This document shows, in pieces, positions 36,656 through 44,428 of a DNA stretch of 64,000 nucleotides. Position numbers and translations under genes: made by a program. Below the pieces are notes generated by a model. That model searched no databases, had not been told where the DNA came from, and was given only the letters and a program-made list of their open reading frames with translations. This DNA is from Microvirga lotononidis (GTDB lineage Bacteria > Pseudomonadota > Alphaproteobacteria > Rhizobiales > Beijerinckiaceae). The stretch lies in the NCBI RefSeq assembly GCF_034627025.1, contig NZ_CP141048.1, forward strand, positions 3,882,001 to 3,946,000, written 5' to 3'. How positions within the stretch are numbered: the stretch's first letter is position 1; every line of letters starts with the position of its first letter.

Positions 36656-37713
36656 GCCGAGATCTCCCTGCCTTCGGGCTTCTTGCCGCGAGACTGCAAG
36701 GTCGCCCCTTCGACCAGTCTGACGGCCAGCTCCACCTTGCGCGGCTCCGCGCTCGGGTCGGCGATCCGCCGCTGCATGAGGTAATAGGCCTCCTGTCCGA
36801 TCGCCTCCCGGTCCACATGCATGGTGGTCAGGCGCGGCATGGTCATGGCCGCGCAGGGCAGGTCGTCGAAGCCCATCACGGCGAAATCCTGGGGGATGGA
36901 CAGGTGATGGTTGGTGAGCGCCTCCATGACGCCGACCGCCATCATGTCGTTCATGCAGAAGACCGCCGTAAAGCCCTGGTCCTCGAGGAGGACCGCCTCC
37001 ATGGCCTCGCAGGCCTCCGTGCTGGTCCGGGACGCGGAGGGCAGCTGGACGATGCGCGCGGTTACGCCATTCTTCGCAGCCGCCGCCTCGAAGCCCCGGA
37101 CGCGCTCGCGGATGGTATGCCGGTGGGACATGGTGAAATGCAGGATCCGGCGATGGCCTGCATCGATGAGATGCTGGGTCGCCAGTCGGGCGCCGTAGAA
37201 ATTGGCCGGAGATACGCAATCGAACTGCAGGTTCGGGTCGTTGCCGTTGACCCAGACCGCCGGGAGCCTGGACCCGAGGAGCCAGTCGCACAGATCCTCC
37301 GGCGGGTCGATGCCGACCAGGAAAATCCCGGTGGCGTCGGTCTCCGACAGGGTCTGCTCGAGCTCGGAAACTTTGAGAGAGGAGGAGCGGACCAGCCGGG
37401 GCAGGAGAGTGGCGCCCGAACGGGCCGCCGCGCCCCGGAGGCCGCTGAGAATGCCCTCATAGAAGACCCCGAGGCCTCCGGTCGCATGATCGACCGGGAT
37501 GAGCGCCACCGACCGCTGGTTCTGCGGCTGGACCGCCGGCACCGGGCGGATGCTGTAGCCGAGTTCGGACGCGATCCGGATCACCTGATCGCGGACATTC
37601 GTGCTGATGCCCGGCTCGTTCGCAAGAACGCGGGAGACGGTGCTCACCGAGACACCGGCGAAGCGGGCGATATCCGTCTGGCGCGGACGTCGGCTGAGGC
37701 TCACTCTCGTCAT
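36652..37713 (-). CDS. LacI-family transcriptional regulator
   Basis: A 353-residue repressor. The N-terminal DNA-binding domain (~12-60) is standard: TDIARFAGVSVSTVSRVLAN followed by EPGISTNVRDQVIRIASELGY and the hinge. The effector-binding half has RSVALIPVD, IFLVGIDPP, VNGNDPNLQFDCV, ATQHLIDAGHRRILHF, FTAVFCMNDMMAVGVMEAL and FAVMGFDDLP, all typical of sugar-binding LacI regulators. The start at 37713 is preceded by a perfect GGAGGAT site. It is the first gene of an operon that continues with DUF2264, dehydrogenase, isomerase and solute-binding protein genes, joined by ATGA overlaps except for the last. Autoregulation through the palindrome at 37781-37798 is likely. Confidence 0.93.
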   Translation of the reverse strand: MTRVSLSRRPRQTDIARFAGVSVSTVSRVLANEPGISTNVRDQVIRIASELGYSIRPVPAVQPQNQRSVALIPVDHATGGLGVFYEGILSGLRGAAARSGATLLPRLVRSSSLKVSELEQTLSETDATGIFLVGIDPPEDLCDWLLGSRLPAVWVNGNDPNLQFDCVSPANFYGARLATQHLIDAGHRRILHFTMSHRHTIRERVRGFEAAAAKNGVTARIVQLPSASRTSTEACEAMEAVLLEDQGFTAVFCMNDMMAVGVMEALTNHHLSIPQDFAVMGFDDLPCAAMTMPRLTTMHVDREAIGQEAYYLMQRRIADPSAEPRKVELAVRLVEGATLQSRGKKPEGREISA

Positions 37714-37780
37714 ATCCTCCCACCTTTTCTCGTTGCATGAATTTGTTGCGCAGAGGGGCGAGAGTTGCAATCCTCACGCA

Positions 37781-37798
37781 AATGCAAATTTTTGCATT
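37781..37798. promoter_or_regulatory. Operator-like palindrome upstream of lacI
   Basis: AATGCAAATTTTTGCATT is self-complementary except for its two central positions. It lies 68 bp upstream of the lacI start codon, and its 14-bp core TGCAAATTTTTGCA recurs with one change at 34770-34783. Spacing and symmetry fit a LacI-family operator. Confidence 0.6.
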
Positions 37799-37866
37799 AT
37801 TGGCTGATACATTTGCGTGGACGACATGCCGATTGTGCCAAGAAATCTTCCAAAAGATTCAGTTTC

Positions 37867-38745
37867 TTAGCGTCTAAACCCGGCGACCTTGGTTCCCATG
37901 AACGCTGCTACGACGATCACCAGGCTGCCAGCAACAAGAGACAGCGTCGGGACGATTCCGAAATAGAGATAATCGGCGATCGAAGAGAACACGATCACCA
38001 CATAGCTGAGCGGAGCCAGGATGCTCGCTTCTGCCAGCTGGTGAGAGCGGAGGAAGCAGAACTGGCCGACCTGGGCCAGTGCGCCGATGACGAGGAAGGT
38101 GGGCAGGTCATTCAGGCCAGGGGACACCCAGACGAACGCTGCCGGGACGGCCGTCAGGACGGCGAGGCCGATGGTATAGAACACCATGAGGACGACGGCG
38201 TGCTCTCCGGTGAGCCGACGGGTCTGGATAACGCTGAAGGAGCCGAACAGGACCATCCCCAGAGCCGCCAGAAGGCCCCAATCCCAGCTCATCGAACCCG
38301 GCTTCACGATGAACAGCACGCTCGCGAAGCAGACGGCGGACGATATCCAATGCCGTCGGAGAATGCGCTCACCCAACAGAACGGCGGCAAATCCAAGAAT
38401 GACGAAGGGGCGGGTGAAGCCGATCACGGTGACCAGGGTCAGGGGCAGGGCGGCCGTGGCGGCATAGTTGCAGCTCAGGGACACGGTGCTGCAAAGGACC
38501 CGTCCGATATGACCTTTCATCTGCCGGCTGTTGAACACGTCCGACCGATAGCGCCAGATGAGCGGGGCTATGAGCAGAAGCCCGACGATGGCGCGAAAGA
38601 AGACGAGCTGAATCGCGGGAAACGTCGCGCCGGCCTGCTTGATCACGCCCATCGCGATGACGACCAGCACCATATCGGCGAAGGCAAAGGCCGCCCCCTG
38701 TCGGTTGGCGACGTGCCGGTCTTTCGCATCGGTGGGAAGAATCAT
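37867..38745 (-). CDS. EamA/DMT-family permease
   Basis: A 292-residue membrane protein with about ten predicted helices in two EamA repeats. The first repeat contains FADMVLVVIAMGVIKQAG and QLVFFRAIVGLLLIAPLIW; the second contains WGLLAALGMVLFGSFSVIQ, LPTFLVIGALAQVGQFCFLR and LAPLSYVVIVFSSIADYLYF. This is the drug/metabolite transporter superfamily of exporters or permeases for amino acids, nucleosides and similar small molecules. The substrate is unknown. It lies divergent in sense from nothing (the lacI gene is in the same direction, 153 bp downstream), and is preceded by two palindromic sites that may control it. Confidence 0.88.
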   Translation of the reverse strand: MILPTDAKDRHVANRQGAAFAFADMVLVVIAMGVIKQAGATFPAIQLVFFRAIVGLLLIAPLIWRYRSDVFNSRQMKGHIGRVLCSTVSLSCNYAATAALPLTLVTVIGFTRPFVILGFAAVLLGERILRRHWISSAVCFASVLFIVKPGSMSWDWGLLAALGMVLFGSFSVIQTRRLTGEHAVVLMVFYTIGLAVLTAVPAAFVWVSPGLNDLPTFLVIGALAQVGQFCFLRSHQLAEASILAPLSYVVIVFSSIADYLYFGIVPTLSLVAGSLVIVVAAFMGTKVAGFRR

Positions 38746-38815
38746 GGGCAGGGTCCGACCCGGGCAGGCTCCGCGTGAAGCCCGCCGATCCGGTCAGTCT
38801 CGACCGATGCCCTTA

Positions 38816-38851
38816 ATAATGCATTATAAGTTGCAACAAACGGCCGTTGCA
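38816..38851. promoter_or_regulatory. Two palindromes upstream of the DMT permease gene
   Basis: ATAATGCATTAT (38816-38827) is a perfect 12-bp palindrome, and TGCAAC (38832-38837) with GTTGCA (38846-38851) forms a perfect inverted repeat over eight bases. Both lie 70-106 bp upstream of the permease start and are candidates for regulator binding. Confidence 0.4.
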
Positions 38852-38859
38852 GTCAGCGT

Positions 38860-39129
38860 TCAAGGGTCCCGGCGCTCGACGATTGTGTATTCGGCGTCGA
38901 TGATATCGTCCTGAGGGCGCGACTGAGCACGGCGCATCTGGCGCCGGAGGTAGAAATACAGGGCCGCGCCGCCCACGAACAGGACAGGAAGCACGACGAA
39001 AAGGCCGACCAGTACGATCGCCAGCATGGCGATGCCTGCCGCTGCCAGGGCCAGCAGCCTCACGAGAAGGGTTAGGAAGCCGCTGCTACGCGGGGGCGTC
39101 GGCCGTGAGCGGAAAACAACGTATTCCAC
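38860..39129 (-). CDS. Small membrane protein, 89 aa
   Basis: I do not recognise a named family. It has an N-terminal MEYVVFRSRPTPPRSSGF segment, two adjacent hydrophobic stretches (LTLLVRLLALAAAGIAMLAI, then VLVGLFVVLPVLFVGGAALY) and a basic, then acidic C-terminus (RRQMRRAQSRPQDD, then IIDAEYTIVE). The DIIDAEYTxVE ending is a recurrent feature of small alphaproteobacterial membrane proteins. The topology would be two transmembrane helices with both ends in the cytoplasm. The next gene upstream on the chromosome is the large cyclase/ATPase gene, divergent across 482 bp. Confidence 0.65.
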   Translation of the reverse strand: MEYVVFRSRPTPPRSSGFLTLLVRLLALAAAGIAMLAIVLVGLFVVLPVLFVGGAALYFYLRRQMRRAQSRPQDDIIDAEYTIVERRDP

Positions 39130-39611
39130 GATGGATCCTCCAAATGCGGGAGCGCTCGTCGGCGCATGAGCAAAATGAGGTGTCCGACATCGCGAGCGGC
39201 GACCCGCCCGCCAGAGGGTCCCGGACCCCTAGGCCCGGCTAATGTGGGTGGAGAATTGGGCAGATGCAAGACACGGGAAAACAATAGGCCGACGTCTGCC
39301 GGCGCGATTTGATGCAGGGCCCTGCGCCTTCCAACGCTCGCGGTCAAATTAGTGTAATAGAAACATCGTTTCTCGATGTGATCTCCGGGTTCTGGTGCGC
39401 AGAGCGTTCTCCTCGCGCTCAGGTCCTGAAGTGGATGCATGAATTCGTCGACGTGATTGAAACAATATCCGTTACAGGATGAGGTTATTGTCTTGAAGCG
39501 GTGCATTGTGTCCCCGGCGAAAACGCACGCCCGGCTTGCAATGTCTCTGGGATATCTCGTTTAATAGCGAGACGTTGCGATGGTGAGGCGGTGCGGGACT
39601 GAGGGCTATCG
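39130..39611. other. Gene-free stretch upstream of the cyclase/AAA gene
   Basis: A 482-bp gap between two divergent genes. I see no convincing coding frame, hairpin or repeat. The part from about 39340 to 39590 is lower in GC and is the most likely place for the promoter of the large downstream gene. A weak in-frame stretch on the minus strand lacks any protein-like character. Confidence 0.5.
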
Positions 39612-42600
39612 ATGAATTGTCCACGCTGTGCGCAACCTGCTCCGGCCAATGCGCGGTTCTGCAGCCAGTGTGGAGCGCCTCTCGCGCCGCATGCGCCTAC
39701 GGCAAGCGTTCATGCGTCGGAACCAACCGGCACGGAAGAGTTCAAGCCGGTCACGATTCTCTTTGCGGATATCGTCGCTTCCACGGAGCTGGTGTCGAAG
39801 CTCGATCCCGAGCAGGCGATGAGGCGTCTGGCGCCGGCCGTCATGCTCATGCGGCGAGAGGCGGAGCGCTTCGGTGGAACCCTCATCCACAGCCTGGGCG
39901 ACGGCATCATGGCGCTCTTCGGTGCGCCGCATGTCCAGGAGGGGCATGCCTTGCTGGCGTGTCAGGCTGCCCTGGCCATCCAGGCCGAGATCAAAGGCCT
40001 GCTCGGAGCGACGGCGGTCCGGCTCGGCCTGCACTCCGGCCTGATCGTGTCCGAGACGAGATTTTCCTGGCCGGTCAACGAACGGGAGGCGTACGGCGTC
40101 GCGATTCATATCGCCAGTCGGGTGCAATCCCTGGCAGAGCCGGGGACGATCTATCTCAGCGAGGATTGCTACCAGCTCGTCGACCGGTTCTGCTCGGCCA
40201 AACCGGTCGGGCGCCGCTCTCTCCGGGGCTTGCCGGGCGACATAAGCGTCTATGAACTCCTGGGCTTTCAGCCTTCGTCGTCCGAGACGCTCTTCAAGGA
40301 CCCCAATCTGACGCTCTTCCAGGCCCGCGAGCGCGAGATGACGGAGCTGGAAGCGTCCTTCCAGGCTGCCTTGCGTGGCGAAAGCCACATCGTGGGGATA
40401 TGCGGATCGGCCGGCAGCGGAAAGTCGAGACTTTGCTACGAATTCGCCCAGCGATGCCGAAGGGATCGGATCCCGGTCGTCGAGGTCAGGGCTCAGCCCT
40501 ATGGCAAGTCGGCGCCGATCCAGACCATTCTCGAAGTCGTGCGGCTTCTGCTCGGAGTTTCCTCGAGTGATGAGCCCGCTCTGGCCCGGAGATTGGTGGA
40601 GGATCGACTGGAGAATCTTGGCTCTCCTCCCGAGGACGCGCTGCCGATCCTGTACGATTTTCTGGGCATCGCCGAAGGCGGTCCGGAACAGGCCGTGACC
40701 CCGAAGATGCGCCATGCCGCGCTTCTGGATATCATCTCCTGGTTGGTCCGCAGCCGGGCCTCCGAGCCGATTGTCATCATCCTGGAAGACCTTCATTGGC
40801 TGGACGAAGCGAGCGAGAGTTTCCTGGAGGCCCTCTGCGGTTCTATTGCGGGATCCCATGCCCTCATGGTCGTCAACTTCAGGCCTACGTACCAGGCTTC
40901 ATGGATGCGAAGGGACGATTTTCATCGCCTGGAGCTGAACGATCTCGATCGCTCTCAGATCGACCAGTTCATTTCTTCGGTGATCGGGAGCCATGCGGAT
41001 TTGGCGGAGATCCGAAACCGCATTGCCGAACGGTCGGGCGGGAATCCCTTTTTTGCCGAGGAGATCATTCATTCCTTGATCGAAGGCGAAGTCCTGATCG
41101 GCAAAGCCGGAGATTACCGTCTCGGGGGCGAGATCAAGGACAATCCGCTTCCAGTCACCCTCCAGGCCGTCATCGGCGAGCGCATCGACAGGCTTTCTCC
41201 CTTCGAACGAACGATCCTGCAGATGGCATCCGTTATCGGAAAAGAGGTGCCGTATGCCGTCTTGGGAGCCGTCAGCGCGCAGGAATTGACCGCTGAAATC
41301 GAGCCGGCGCTTATCAGGTTATGTGCGGTCGAGTTGCTGCAGGACCAGGACAGGCCGGATGGGCGCTATTATTCCTTTCGCCATCCGCTCATTCAGGAAG
41401 TGGCCTATTCGAGCCAGTTGAAGTCCCGCCGGAGCAGGCTTCACGCCTTCGTGGCTCCTGCTCTGGCCGACTATTATGCGGAGCGACACGACGAGGTGGC
41501 GGGCCTCATCAGCTTTCACTACGAGGCGGCGGGCATCCTCTCGAAGGCTGCGGAATATGCCCGCAAGGCGGCCGAATGGATTGGCTCGATGCATCCGGCT
41601 CAGGCGATCAGGCAATGGCAGGTCGTGCGCCGCCTCGTCCATGCCCAAAGCCGATCCGTGAGGGATAATGCCCTGCTCATCCTTGCGAGCGCTCAAATCG
41701 CATGGCTCGGATGGCGGGAGGGAATGGGGGCCAAGGACGCCGCTCCTTACATCCAGGAAGCTCTATCTGTCGCGAAAAAAACCGATGACACGATGGTTCC
41801 CTTGCTTCTGTTCGTGGAAGCCAGGATCAGCGGTGCGAGCGGCGGAGCGGCGGATCATTACGTCGCTCGTGTCACGGATGCTCTGGCGATACTGGACAAT
41901 GCGGCCGATCAAAGCCGGGCGGCGACCCTCTATGCCTCGCTGAGCCAGGCCTATGGCTGGGCGGGCCTTTTCAAGGAGGCACTCGAGGCCAACGACCGTG
42001 CCCTTTCCCTGCTGCAGCATGTGCAGGATTTCGAGAACCGGTTCCTGGGTTACAGCGTCGAGCATTGGACGCTCAGCCTGCGAGCGAGGATCCTGATCCA
42101 TCTCAATCGGATCGACGAGGGGCGGGCATGGCTCGACCATATGCTCGGGATCGAGGATGGGCGGATCGACCCGACCGTTCAGTTCATCAGCCATCTCGGC
42201 TATGTGGACCTCGCTTGGCTCTCGGGCGATCCGGACCTCGCTCTACGGCACGCGACGCGCGTGAGCCAACTCGCAGAGCGCCATGGCACCCCTTACCTGA
42301 AAGTCTTCGCTTATGCCTGCGGCGCGATGGCCAAAGGTCTCGCAGGCGACGCTCTGGGAGCCATCCACGAGTTCGAAGAGGGGGTGAACTTCATGCATTC
42401 CGCAAGGGCGGCGCTGGATTACGAACCGGACATGATGGCCGGTTTGGCCGAATGCCAGGCACAAGCGGGTCAATATGGCGAGGCTCTTCTGACCGCCGAG
42501 CGTACGATTAGCTTGTCCCGGGATCGGGCGACCCGTCTCCCCGAGTGCCGTGCCTTGATCGTTGCAGGGGAGGCCATGATCGTATGGCGTGGAAAGGAGA

Positions 42601-42755
42601 GCAGACAGGACGCCCTTCATCTCTTTGAACAGGCGGAGGCCCTGATTCGAGTGACAGGAGCGACCGTTCTCGAACCCCGGCTGCGAGCCGCGCGGGACAG
42701 GCTGCTCATCAGTGGCTCCTTGGAGGAAACCATTTTCGGGAGCACCTCCCGATGA
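39612..42755 (+). CDS. Zinc-ribbon / class III cyclase / AAA ATPase / TPR regulator
   Basis: A 1,047-residue multidomain protein. Residues 1-25 form a zinc ribbon (Cys3, Cys6, Cys17, Cys20). Residues ~45-215 are a class III nucleotide cyclase domain with both metal Asp (FADIVAST, Asp53; LGDGIMALFG, Asp97), but the usual transition-state Asn is His166 in YGVAIHIASR (Arg170 kept). An AAA/AAA-like ATPase follows with Walker A GSAGSGKS (265-272) and IIILEDLHWLDEASE. The remainder is helical and TPR-like. This is a known architecture of large bacterial cyclase-ATPase-TPR proteins; its ligand is unknown. It ends 4 bp before the stop of the convergent methyltransferase gene. Confidence 0.9.
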   Translation: MNCPRCAQPAPANARFCSQCGAPLAPHAPTASVHASEPTGTEEFKPVTILFADIVASTELVSKLDPEQAMRRLAPAVMLMRREAERFGGTLIHSLGDGIMALFGAPHVQEGHALLACQAALAIQAEIKGLLGATAVRLGLHSGLIVSETRFSWPVNEREAYGVAIHIASRVQSLAEPGTIYLSEDCYQLVDRFCSAKPVGRRSLRGLPGDISVYELLGFQPSSSETLFKDPNLTLFQAREREMTELEASFQAALRGESHIVGICGSAGSGKSRLCYEFAQRCRRDRIPVVEVRAQPYGKSAPIQTILEVVRLLLGVSSSDEPALARRLVEDRLENLGSPPEDALPILYDFLGIAEGGPEQAVTPKMRHAALLDIISWLVRSRASEPIVIILEDLHWLDEASESFLEALCGSIAGSHALMVVNFRPTYQASWMRRDDFHRLELNDLDRSQIDQFISSVIGSHADLAEIRNRIAERSGGNPFFAEEIIHSLIEGEVLIGKAGDYRLGGEIKDNPLPVTLQAVIGERIDRLSPFERTILQMASVIGKEVPYAVLGAVSAQELTAEIEPALIRLCAVELLQDQDRPDGRYYSFRHPLIQEVAYSSQLKSRRSRLHAFVAPALADYYAERHDEVAGLISFHYEAAGILSKAAEYARKAAEWIGSMHPAQAIRQWQVVRRLVHAQSRSVRDNALLILASAQIAWLGWREGMGAKDAAPYIQEALSVAKKTDDTMVPLLLFVEARISGASGGAADHYVARVTDALAILDNAADQSRAATLYASLSQAYGWAGLFKEALEANDRALSLLQHVQDFENRFLGYSVEHWTLSLRARILIHLNRIDEGRAWLDHMLGIEDGRIDPTVQFISHLGYVDLAWLSGDPDLALRHATRVSQLAERHGTPYLKVFAYACGAMAKGLAGDALGAIHEFEEGVNFMHSARAALDYEPDMMAGLAECQAQAGQYGEALLTAERTISLSRDRATRLPECRALIVAGEAMIVWRGKESRQDALHLFEQAEALIRVTGATVLEPRLRAARDRLLISGSLEETIFGSTSR

Positions 42756-42759
42756 TCGC

Positions 42760-43413
42760 TCAGTGGTTGCGAGGCTCGACGAGCAGGGTAAATTCGCGCA
42801 TCCCGTAATCATCGACGATGCGGACGCGAGAGTTCAAACGAGTTTCGCAGAATGCGCTCCATCGCTCCGGACGAGTGCAATAGAGCCCCGCCGTCATGAT
42901 GAGTCCGGATGCGGGCAAATGAACGAAGTTCACGGCAAAGCCCTTCCGGCTTGTGCTCCGGAGATGAGTTAATGTCGTCTCAATGAGTTGTTCCCAAAGC
43001 GGGATCGGCTGATCGAGCATGACGTTGAAGATGCCGCTCGCGATACTGTAATCTGCCGGGCGCGGGCTCTCGACTCCCTGAAGAAAGCGGATCCGCTCTC
43101 CGACCCAGCGCTTCTTCGCGCTGCGGACCATTGCGGGCGACAGGTCGACACCGAGATAATCGACGGGGGTTTGCGGATGGTAGAGTGCCAGATAATCGAG
43201 AAGGGCACCGTATCCGCAACCCAGGTCGTTGAGGGAGAAGGGACTCGCGAAATCGCAGAGCGTCAGAAGCTTTCGGAAACGGAGAGCTTGCGTCGGCATG
43301 CAGCTCCAGTCCACGCCCAGGGGGCTGGCACCATGCCGACGAAGCTTCTGCGTGTAGTAATGCTCGACCTGCCGATAGGCCTCGTCGAGCTCACCGAAGC
43401 GAAAATTGGCCAT
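42760..43413 (-). CDS. Class I SAM-dependent methyltransferase
   Basis: A 217-residue soluble protein with a Rossmann-type methyltransferase fold. The SAM-binding motif I is FSLNDLGCGYGALLDYLA (D-x-G-x-G-x-G). Motif II follows as VDYLGVDLSPAMVRSAKKRW, with the acidic residue that binds the ribose. The later IASGIFNVMLDQPI region is a typical strand-4 section. The target (small molecule, protein or nucleic acid) is not clear; the N-terminal AYRQVEHYYTQKLRRHG helix resembles those of small-molecule methyltransferases. It is 13 bp downstream of the basic-tailed hypothetical gene, so they probably form a two-gene operon. Confidence 0.82.
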   Translation of the reverse strand: MANFRFGELDEAYRQVEHYYTQKLRRHGASPLGVDWSCMPTQALRFRKLLTLCDFASPFSLNDLGCGYGALLDYLALYHPQTPVDYLGVDLSPAMVRSAKKRWVGERIRFLQGVESPRPADYSIASGIFNVMLDQPIPLWEQLIETTLTHLRSTSRKGFAVNFVHLPASGLIMTAGLYCTRPERWSAFCETRLNSRVRIVDDYGMREFTLLVEPRNH

Positions 43414-43426
43414 CCTGATTGAGAGC

Positions 43427-44020
43427 TTACCGTCCCCGCGGTGTCTTCCGCGCGGTCTTGGAAGCGGCCTTGGCTGACTTCGCTGTCTTTGCGGACTTGG
43501 CGGGAGCCTTGCGGGCCGTCTTCGATGCTTGCCGGGCCATGCGAGGAGCCGTCTTCGGCAGCATCGGCAGGGACACGATGATGTAGGGCTGCTCCATATA
43601 GAAGAAGCCCGTCCTGGAATCCCTCACGACGACCCTGCGCCCTTCCTCGCTGCGGGAATCGTGAGCCTGGAAGAGGACGGGAAGAGGTCGATCGGATTCC
43701 AGATTCTCGACCATCATGTTCATGATCCGGTCGTTGCCGTTCATGCGGGGCTCATCGGACTCGTACTGATCCAGCTCGCCGATCAGTTTGAGCCATCGGT
43801 TGCGCGCCCGGGCATTCCAGAAGCCTCCGAGGTTGAGGACGGCAACGCAATCCCTGAAGGAGCGTCCTTTCCGAAAGATCTGGAACTCCTTTTGAAGGAT
43901 CCTCATCTCCTCGATGCCGCCGAAGGCTTCATCCGAGCCTTGAGAGGGGCCGAAGCGAAGATTCATGAGGTCGAATAATCCTGAGATGAAGATATCGTCC
44001 TCTTTCATGATGCGACCCAT
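43427..44020 (-). CDS. Hypothetical protein with histone-H1-like basic tail
   Basis: A 197-residue protein. The first ~150 residues form a globular domain with IFISGLFDLMNLRFGPSQGS, FQIFRKGRSFRDCVAVLNLG, a charged middle (QYESDEPRMNGNDRI), and a GFFYMEQPYIIVSLP segment. This part has a PAS-like feel, but I cannot assign it. The last ~45 residues are almost only Lys, Ala, Ser, Thr and Arg in short repeats (TARKAPAKSAKTAKSAK), as in bacterial histone-H1-like proteins that bind DNA. The start ATG at 44020 follows GGAGGGTG; an ATG at 44008 is an alternative. It is cotranscribed with the methyltransferase gene downstream. Confidence 0.65.
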   Translation of the reverse strand: MGRIMKEDDIFISGLFDLMNLRFGPSQGSDEAFGGIEEMRILQKEFQIFRKGRSFRDCVAVLNLGGFWNARARNRWLKLIGELDQYESDEPRMNGNDRIMNMMVENLESDRPLPVLFQAHDSRSEEGRRVVVRDSRTGFFYMEQPYIIVSLPMLPKTAPRMARQASKTARKAPAKSAKTAKSAKAASKTARKTPRGR

Positions 44021-44428
44021 CACACACCCTCCACTGTCTCAACGCGAAGATATTCCGTGAATGCAAATCGCATCAGTCGGGATAATAAATGTCAAGCTTA
44101 CTTTGCTAGTTACTTAGGGGCAAAAGAGTATTTCTCACAGAAAAATTCATCCCCGCGCCCCTATTATGCTGCGCCGGATAGATAGCAGCATTGTGCCGGC
44201 AATGCCTGTTCTCGGATGTGCCCTGATCGGCGAAAGCGATTGGAGAAAAGTGGCTGCCCGTTATTGCATTGTCCGCGCGTTAGGATTAAATAGAAGGATC
44301 AATTAATGAAATCTTGTTTCATCTTTCTTGGCCGATCGCCTTCTCCGAAGAGGAGAGCAGGCGATCCGTGCCTCTTCCGTTCAGTCGGCAATCTTACCGA
44401 CCTAGCCTGAAAGTTTCCGGTAGCGCCG
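44021..44428. promoter_or_regulatory. AT-rich gap upstream of the second RTX gene
   Basis: A 408-bp non-coding region. Bases 44040-44320 are markedly AT-rich for this genome, with runs such as TTACTTTGCTAGTTAC and ATTAAATAGAAGGATCAATTAATG. This is the likely shared promoter region for the basic-tailed hypothetical gene and the RTX gene. No gene or repeat is seen. Confidence 0.5.

Noticed and set aside
39072..39506. 144-residue minus-strand frame in the gap before the cyclase/AAA gene
   Set aside because: It overlaps the small membrane-protein gene in another frame, has no ribosome-binding site and no recognisable sequence features.
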